Shown piece by piece: positions 7,059-13,258 of a stretch of 13,258 nucleotides of DNA. Origin of the DNA: JACVRW01 sp036009005. Its GTDB lineage: Bacteria > Actinomycetota > Thermoleophilia > Solirubrobacterales > Thermoleophilaceae. Within the stretch, counting starts at the first letter, position 1, and every line of letters starts with the position of its first letter. Below the pieces are notes generated by a model. It did no database searches. It was not told the DNA's origin and worked only from the letters and a program-made list of their open reading frames with translations. The position numbers and the translations under genes were made by a program. The stretch covers positions 1-13,258 of the forward strand of contig DASYMP010000152.1 of NCBI GenBank assembly GCA_036009005.1, read 5' to 3'.

Positions 7059-8264
7059 CTAGGCGGACGCGGGGGCGTCGTCCGAGGGATTGTCCTCGTC
7101 GGCGGCACCCATGATCAGGTCCATCGCGGAGACGGTCTCGACCGAGCGGAGCGTGATCGGCTCGGCGTCGTCGTCGGAGCCGTCGTCCTCGGCCTCGGCA
7201 TGCGCCGCGGCCACGTCCCGGGCGAGCGCCTCGAGCGACGGCGACGTGAGATCGGCAAGCTCGTCGTCGTCGGCCTGGGGCTCGCCGATGGGCGCGAACT
7301 CGAGCACCTGCGCCTCCTCGACCGGCTCCTCCTCCACGACGGGCGGCGACAGCTCATAGACCTGCGCCTCGGGGGGAACCACCGACAGGCCGGCGACCGG
7401 AGCATCCTGGTCGGGCGCGGCCGCGATCTCGATAACCGGCGCATCCTCGGCGACGGGCTCCGCAATCTCGATGACCGGCGCATCCTCGACGACGGGCGCG
7501 TCCTCGATCTCGGCGACGGGCACGTCCTCGACCGGCTCGGCTTCCGCGACGGGCTCAGCCTCGGGCACGTCCGCGACCGGCTCGGCTTCCGCCACCGGCT
7601 CGTCCTCGCGCGCCTCCGCGACCGGCTCGTCCGCGTCCAGCTCGTCGCGCTCGACGGGCGGCTCGGGGCCGGTCAGGTCCACCAGCGTCGTGGGCGGGGC
7701 GGCGCGTGTGGGCAGCGTGATCGTCGACGTGTACTCGGGCTCGTCCTCGACGGGCTCGTCGGTCTCCTCGTCGCCTGCGTCGTCGTCCGCCTCCGCGGCC
7801 GCGGCCGGCTGCGGCGGCGCGCTCGTGGGGGTCGAGGCATCCACGACGATCGTGTTGGCGGCGAGGTCGCCGATCCGCTGGCGCCGCTGTCCCGTCACGA
7901 GCATCACGATCAGCCCGACGATGTAGGCGCCGAGACCGTCGACCACCCGGAGCACGGTCCGCACGGCGATCTCGCGCATGCCGGCCGGACGGCCGTCCGC
8001 GCGCATGACGCGCAGCTTCATCAGCTTCTTGCCGACGGTCTGTCCGTTGCCGGACTCCAGAGCGAAGTAGTAGTAGAGCGCCCAGCCCAGGATCACGGTG
8101 GTGAGGCCGCCCTGGCGCTCGCCCGTGAGGGCGTCGCCGGCGACCAGGATCACGATGCCGCCAAGGCCCACGATGAGCAGGTCCACGATCCCCGCAACCA
8201 CGCGGCGGTTGTCGAGCTTCGGACCCGTTGCGGGAACGGCGGATGCCTGTGCGATGGCGTTCAC
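7059..8264 (-). CDS. RDD family membrane protein with long acidic repetitive tail
   Basis: A 401-residue protein. Residues 15-143 form an RDD domain with three hydrophobic segments (about 22-43, 53-69, 108-124). Family signatures are NRRVVAGIVDLLI, GNGQTVGKKLMKLRVM (72-87) and QRRQRIGDLAANTIVV (126-141). Residues 145-401 are Asp/Glu/Pro/Val/Ala-rich and almost without lysine, with EPVAEAEPVADVP- and DAPVIEIAEPVAE-type repeats at about 213-281, and are probably disordered in the cytoplasm. The final 60 residues are less repetitive (SPSLEALARDVAAAH; SVETVSAMDLIMG) and may be a binding segment. RDD proteins are poorly understood; some have been proposed as ion exchangers. The start is GTG. A perfect GGGAGG abuts it with no spacing, and the nearby ATG (8277) is out of frame and stops at once, so the exact start is unsettled. 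Confidence 0.85.
   Translation of the reverse strand: MNAIAQASAVPATGPKLDNRRVVAGIVDLLIVGLGGIVILVAGDALTGERQGGLTTVILGWALYYYFALESGNGQTVGKKLMKLRVMRADGRPAGMREIAVRTVLRVVDGLGAYIVGLIVMLVTGQRRQRIGDLAANTIVVDASTPTSAPPQPAAAAEADDDAGDEETDEPVEDEPEYTSTITLPTRAAPPTTLVDLTGPEPPVERDELDADEPVAEAREDEPVAEAEPVADVPEAEPVAEAEPVEDVPVAEIEDAPVVEDAPVIEIAEPVAEDAPVIEIAAAPDQDAPVAGLSVVPPEAQVYELSPPVVEEEPVEEAQVLEFAPIGEPQADDDELADLTSPSLEALARDVAAAHAEAEDDGSDDDAEPITLRSVETVSAMDLIMGAADEDNPSDDAPASA
7422..7628 (-). repeat. In-frame tandem repeats coding the acidic tail
   Basis: DNA repeats are visible within the RDD gene. A 37-base unit at 7422-7458 recurs at 7461-7497 with three mismatches (period 39, 13 codons). A 27-base unit at 7521-7547 recurs at 7566-7592 with one mismatch (period 45, 15 codons). 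Periods are multiples of three, so copy-number change would keep the frame. Confidence 0.8.
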
Positions 8265-8270
8265 CCTCCC
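8265..8270 (-). promoter_or_regulatory. GGGAGG ribosome-binding-like site at the RDD gene start
   Basis: GGGAGG is directly followed by the GTG at 8264. The zero spacing is not functional for that codon, and no canonical in-frame start lies 5-9 bases downstream (the codons are AAC, GCC, ATC). The motif is either fortuitous or the start is non-canonical. Confidence 0.3.
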
Positions 8271-8311
8271 ACCATCGGCACGCGGCGGCGGAAATTGAGC
8301 ATTGCGGGCGT

Positions 8312-8346
8312 GATCCCCGGGCGTGGAGCGGATCGCCGGGGAGATC
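8312..8346. repeat. Imperfect inverted repeat between the RDD and ubiB-like genes
   Basis: Arms GATCCCCGG (8312-8320) and CCGGGGAGATC (8336-8346) pair except for a two-base bulge, with a 15-base spacer. It lies in the 107-base divergent gap, 11 bases before the TACCCT box, so it covers the expected -35 zone of the kinase gene. It could be an operator; GC-rich sequence also yields such dyads by chance. Confidence 0.35.
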
Positions 8347-8357
8347 GGGCCGCCGCG

Positions 8358-8363
8358 TACCCT
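8358..8363 (+). promoter_or_regulatory. Possible -10 box (TACCCT) for the ubiB-like gene
   Basis: TACCCT is 8 bases before the ATG at 8372, a spacing that would start the RNA at or next to the ATG. The identical hexamer stands 10 bases before the bolA-like start at the right edge. Only a weak GGTGG lies between box and ATG. Confidence 0.45.
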
Positions 8364-8371
8364 GGTGGCTG

Positions 8372-9754
8372 ATGGCGAAGGACCTTCCGACGGGCAGGGT
8401 GAGAAGGGCCGCGAAGGTGGGACGCCTGGCGGGCGGGCAGGCCGCGCGCGGCTACGCGACCAAGGCCGCGAACCTCACCCGCGACGAGGAGGCGCGCCAG
8501 GCCGCCGCCGGGCGGCGCCAGATGGAGGCGGCCGAGCAGATCTTCGACGTGCTCGGCCAGATGAAGGGCGCGGCGATGAAGGTCGGCCAGGTGGCCTCGT
8601 TCATCGACACGGGCGCGTTCCCGCCAGAGTTCCAGGAGCGCATCCAGGGGAAGCTCGCCGAGCTCCGCGACGCCGCGCCGCGCGTGTCGTTCGACAAGAT
8701 GCGCAAGGTCGTCGAGGACGATCTCGGCGAGAAGCTCGCGGACGTGTTCGCCGAGTTCGGCGAGGACGCCGTGGCGGCGGCCTCGATCGGGCAGGTGTAC
8801 CGCGCGCGCCTTCACGACGGGCGCGACGTGGCCGTGAAGGTGCAGTACCCAGGCGTCGCCAAGGCGGTGCGCGCCGACCTCCAGAACCTCGGGCTGATCA
8901 TGCGCGTCGCGAAGCGGATCGCCCCGGGCATGGACGCCAAGGCGATGACCGCGGAGATCCGCGAGCGCCTCACCGACGAGCTCGACTACGAGCACGAGGC
9001 GCAGCAGCACCGCGCGTTCGCGCGCAGTTGGCGCGGGCACCCGTTCATCTACGTGCCGGCCGTCGTGACGGAGCTGTCGACCGAGCACGTGCTCGTGACC
9101 GAGTGGGTCGACGGCATCGGGTTCGAGGAGGTGCGCGCGAAGGACCGAGCCACTCGCGACCGCTTCGGGGAGATCGTGTTCCGCTTCTTCTTCGGGTCGC
9201 TCTACCGGAACGGGCACTTCTCGGGCGACCCGCATCCCGGCAACTACCGGCTGATGCCGGATGGGCGCGTGGCGTTCCTCGACTTCGGGATGACGAAGAG
9301 GGTGTCGCGCGAGGACATCGACGCCGAGGTGGCCGCGCTCGGGGCCGTGATGGACGGCGACGCCGAGGGGCTCTACCACCACCTCGCCGCCATGGGCTTC
9401 TTCGATCCCGACGACAAGCAGGTGACTCCGGAGCGCGTCTTCGACCACTTCCACGACGTGACGGCCTGGTACAGCGAGGACCGCGAGGTGACGATCGACC
9501 GCGAGCTCGTGGCCCAGACGCTGATCGACTTCGGGGACCCGCGCTCGCGCCACTGGCAGCTCATGCGCCGCGAGACGATGCCGCCGCAGGCGATGCTCGC
9601 GCGCCGTATGGAGGCGCTCACGCTCGGAGTGCTCGGCCAGCTCGGGGCGACCGCGAACTGGCACCGGATCGCGCGCGAGTGGCTGTTCGGGGACGAGCCC
9701 TCGACCGAGCTCGGCGAGCTCGAGGAGCCGTTCCACACGCGGGCAGCGGCCTGA
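8372..9754 (+). CDS. ABC1/UbiB/AarF-family atypical protein kinase-like ATPase
   Basis: A 460-residue protein from ATG at 8372 (upstream in-frame sequence is Arg/Pro-rich with no homology). ABC1 hallmarks occur in order: KxGQ-type motif KVGQ (70-73), Ala-rich nucleotide loop AAASIGQVY (135-143), VAVKVQYPGV with Lys156, TDELDYEHEA (201-210), catalytic-loop equivalent HFSGDPHPGN (282-291), and metal-binding DFG at 304-306. All key residues are present, so ATP binding is expected. In UbiB and COQ8 this family supports isoprenoid-quinone or lipid handling at the membrane. High-GC actinobacteria normally use menaquinone, so the role here is unknown. I see no strong transmembrane helix. The stop shares its A with the next gene's ATG, indicating translational coupling with the AlkA-like glycosylase. 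Confidence 0.9.
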   Translation: MAKDLPTGRVRRAAKVGRLAGGQAARGYATKAANLTRDEEARQAAAGRRQMEAAEQIFDVLGQMKGAAMKVGQVASFIDTGAFPPEFQERIQGKLAELRDAAPRVSFDKMRKVVEDDLGEKLADVFAEFGEDAVAAASIGQVYRARLHDGRDVAVKVQYPGVAKAVRADLQNLGLIMRVAKRIAPGMDAKAMTAEIRERLTDELDYEHEAQQHRAFARSWRGHPFIYVPAVVTELSTEHVLVTEWVDGIGFEEVRAKDRATRDRFGEIVFRFFFGSLYRNGHFSGDPHPGNYRLMPDGRVAFLDFGMTKRVSREDIDAEVAALGAVMDGDAEGLYHHLAAMGFFDPDDKQVTPERVFDHFHDVTAWYSEDREVTIDRELVAQTLIDFGDPRSRHWQLMRRETMPPQAMLARRMEALTLGVLGQLGATANWHRIAREWLFGDEPSTELGELEEPFHTRAAA

Positions 9755-10416
9755 TGCCGCGCCCGAGCGCGGGCTCCCGCACACGGCCGGTGCGCGCCAC
9801 GCCGAAGATCGAGGCGCACCTGCGCGCGGCGGACCCGGTGATGGCGCGGCTCGTCGACGAGCACGGCGCACACGTCCGAAGGGACCTGAAGGAGGAGCGC
9901 GTGCACGACGCCTACGGCGCGCTGCTGCGCTCGATCGTCGGGCAACAGCTCTCCACGAAGGCCGCCCGGACGATCTACCTGCGGATGCTGGAGCTGTTCG
10001 GCGGGCACGCGCCCACGCCGCAGCAGCTGCTCGCCGCCGACCCGGACGCGATTCGCGCCGCCGGCCTGTCGCGCCCGAAGATCAGCTATCTGCGCGACCT
10101 CGCCGAGCACGTCGAGGACGGCGAGCTCGAGCTCGACCGGCTCGACGAGCTGCCGGACGAGGAGGTGATCGAGCAGCTCACCGCCGTGAAGGGAATCGGC
10201 GAGTGGAGCGCCCACATGTTCCTGATGTTCCACCTCGGGCGCCCCGACGTGCTGCCCGTGGGCGACCAGGGCATCCGCCGTGCGGTGCAGGTCCAGTACG
10301 GCCTGCGAAAGCTTCCCGACCCGAAGCGCCTGGAGAAGATCGCCCGCCCGTGGCGCCCGCACACCACGCTGGCGTGCCTCTACCTGTGGAGCTCGCTGGA
10401 CAACAAGCCGGGCTGA
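9754..10416 (+). CDS. AlkA-like DNA-3-methyladenine glycosylase (HhH-GPD)
   Basis: A 220-residue protein of the endonuclease III/AlkA superfamily, which removes alkylated bases such as 3-methyladenine in base excision repair. Visible features are YGALLRSIVGQQLSTKAA (54-71), the helix-hairpin-helix LTAVKGIGEWSAHMF (142-156) that grips DNA, and LPVGDQGIRRAV (167-178) with Asp171 as the likely catalytic aspartate. The end WRPHTTLACLYLW (200-212) matches AlkA-type enzymes. No four-cysteine cluster follows, so it is not an EndoIII/MutY Fe-S glycosylase. It lacks the E. coli AlkA N-terminal domain (282 residues there), as in short AlkA-like and MAG-type enzymes. ATG at 9754 overlaps the kinase stop by one base, so it is probably read as the second gene of a two-gene operon. 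Confidence 0.92.
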   Translation: MPRPSAGSRTRPVRATPKIEAHLRAADPVMARLVDEHGAHVRRDLKEERVHDAYGALLRSIVGQQLSTKAARTIYLRMLELFGGHAPTPQQLLAADPDAIRAAGLSRPKISYLRDLAEHVEDGELELDRLDELPDEEVIEQLTAVKGIGEWSAHMFLMFHLGRPDVLPVGDQGIRRAVQVQYGLRKLPDPKRLEKIARPWRPHTTLACLYLWSSLDNKPG

Positions 10417-10422
10417 GCGCCG

Positions 10423-12771
<2,349 letters not shown>

Positions 12772-12790
12772 GTCGCCGGGCCCGTGGGGC

Positions 12791-13156
12791 TCAGGCAGCC
12801 GCGCCGCAGCTCGGCTCTTCTTCCGCCACGCGGAAGGAGGAGCCGCAGCCGCATGAGGCCACGACGTTCGGGTTCGAGACCTCGAACCCGGAGCCCATGA
12901 AGGTCTCCGTGAAGTCGACGGTGGAGCCGTCGACGTACTGCATGCTCGCCGGGTCGACGAGGACGCTGATGCCGCCGGCCTCGAAGACGTGGTCGTCCTC
13001 GTGCTTCTCGTCGAGCGCCAGCGCGTACTGGAAGCCCGAGCAGCCACCGCCCTTCACGCCGACTCGCAGCCCAACGCCGCCCTCGGCGCCCTCGGCGCCC
13101 TGGCCTGAGATGAACTCGTGCACCTTCTGTACCGCGATGTCGGTGATGGTGACCAT
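12791..13156 (-). CDS. erpA: A-type iron-sulfur cluster carrier/insertion protein (ErpA/IscA family)
   Basis: A 121-residue HesB/IscA-fold protein that carries Fe-S clusters to apo-enzymes. The three cluster cysteines are present: Cys39 in VKGGGCSGFQY and Cys102/Cys104 in SCGCGSSF. An extra Cys117 lies in the tail (EEPSCGAAA). The start is ATG at 13156 (MVTITDIAVQKVHEF). The frame extends to 13234, but that part overlaps the promoter zone and the divergent gene. A TACAAT box lies 8 bases before the ATG. It is followed by the UvrA-like gene, and a bolA-like gene diverges from it, which fits Fe-S trafficking. The ErpA versus IscA choice is by general similarity only. Confidence 0.92.
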   Translation of the reverse strand: MVTITDIAVQKVHEFISGQGAEGAEGGVGLRVGVKGGGCSGFQYALALDEKHEDDHVFEAGGISVLVDPASMQYVDGSTVDFTETFMGSGFEVSNPNVVASCGCGSSFRVAEEEPSCGAAA

Positions 13157-13164
13157 CTGCCCGA

Positions 13165-13195
13165 ATTGTATCGGCGCGTCCGTAGGTACCCTCAA
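13165..13195 (-). promoter_or_regulatory. Promoter candidate for the erpA-like gene (TTGAGG-N19-TACAAT)
   Basis: On the minus strand TTGAGG (13195-13190) and TACAAT (13170-13165) are separated by 19 bases, slightly long for a SigA-type promoter. The -10 is close to consensus and sits 8 bases before the ATG, so the RNA would be leaderless or nearly so. Confidence 0.5.
13187..13192 (+). promoter_or_regulatory. Possible -10 box (TACCCT) for the bolA-like gene
   Basis: TACCCT stands 10 bases before the ATG at 13203 and overlaps the -35 of the divergent erpA-like promoter. A TTGTAT at 13166-13171 could be a -35, but the spacing is only 15 bases. Confidence 0.4.
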
Positions 13196-13202
13196 GAACA
13201 GC

Positions 13203-13258
13203 ATGCCAAGCGCTGACGAGCTCCGTGGACGCATCGAACAGGCCCTTCCGGGAGCCGA
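13203..13258 (+). CDS. BolA-like protein, N-terminal fragment (cut by window edge)
   Basis: From ATG at 13203 only 18 codons are inside the window: MPSADELRGRIEQALPGA. This matches the usual beginning of BolA-family proteins, a helix with (E)L(R)xRIExALPGA before the first beta strand. BolA proteins partner with monothiol glutaredoxins in Fe-S cluster trafficking or act as DNA-binding regulators. The placement, divergent from an A-type Fe-S carrier, supports the call. The sequence is too short for certainty; another short helix-starting protein is possible. Confidence 0.5.
   Translation, partial: MPSADELRGRIEQALPGA

Noticed and set aside
6998..7108. N-terminal extension of the ferredoxin reductase
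   Set aside because: It would overlap the RDD gene end and has no family similarity; ATG at 6997 lies right before the FAD-binding strand.
7422..7628. CRISPR array or intergenic satellite
   Set aside because: The repeats are in frame, imperfect, have no unique spacers of constant size, and encode the acidic tail of an intact protein.
8261..9871. A 536-codon minus-strand frame opposite the kinase
   Set aside because: No recognisable motifs, Arg/His/Leu-rich, and antisense to a kinase with every family motif intact.
8323..10416. A 697-codon plus-strand frame covering the kinase and glycosylase region
   Set aside because: Over the kinase it is an Arg/Gly-rich out-of-frame shadow; its last 220 codons are the real AlkA-like gene, which starts at 9754.
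12772..13047. N-terminal extension of the UvrA-like protein
   Set aside because: The extra residues are Ser/Thr/Arg-rich, lack homology and lie within the iron-sulfur carrier gene in another frame; family similarity begins just after the GTG at 12771.

Overview
This is a GC-rich window (roughly 70% by eye) with dense bacterial coding. It carries eight complete genes and three edge or ambiguous cases, and no intergenic gap exceeds about 110 bases. There are no tRNA or rRNA genes, transposases, CRISPR arrays or phage genes. The gene set includes a PimA-like mannosyltransferase, an actinobacterial-type HemQ (coproheme decarboxylase), an FprA-type ferredoxin reductase and an RDD protein with a long acidic tail. 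Together with apparently leaderless gene starts, this points to a high-GC actinomycetote. A deep lineage such as Thermoleophilia/Solirubrobacterales is my guess, not something the sequence proves.

Left part (1-4892, minus strand): three genes follow each other. A PimA-like glycosyltransferase is fused to a flippase-like membrane domain. Next comes a GAF-GGDEF diguanylate cyclase, and then a secreted subtilisin-family protease that runs off the left edge before its catalytic serine. Divergent from the glycosyltransferase, and sharing two bases of its start codon if the first ATG is used, is hemQ (plus), the last step of the coproporphyrin-dependent heme pathway.

Middle part (5597-8264, minus strand): an adrenodoxin-reductase-type ferredoxin-NADP+ reductase overlaps the hemQ tail by 17 bases. 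It is preceded by an RDD membrane protein with a repetitive acidic C-terminal tail. From 8372 (plus) an ABC1/UbiB kinase is followed, with a one-base TGATG overlap, by an AlkA-like DNA glycosylase.

Right part (10423-13258): a UvrA-like double-ABC ATPase without the UvrB-binding insertion lies 19 bases downstream of an ErpA/IscA-type iron-sulfur carrier (both minus). Divergent from the carrier, across only 46 bases, starts a truncated gene that looks like bolA.

Most of this is ordinary chromosomal housekeeping sequence, and I see no convincing new defence or mobile system. The items most worth a second look are the glycosyltransferase-flippase fusion, the domain inserted before the protease's catalytic serine, and a recurrent TACnnT box 8-12 bases before five start codons, which suggests leaderless transcription. 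The divergent bolA/iron-sulfur-carrier promoter pair is also of interest.
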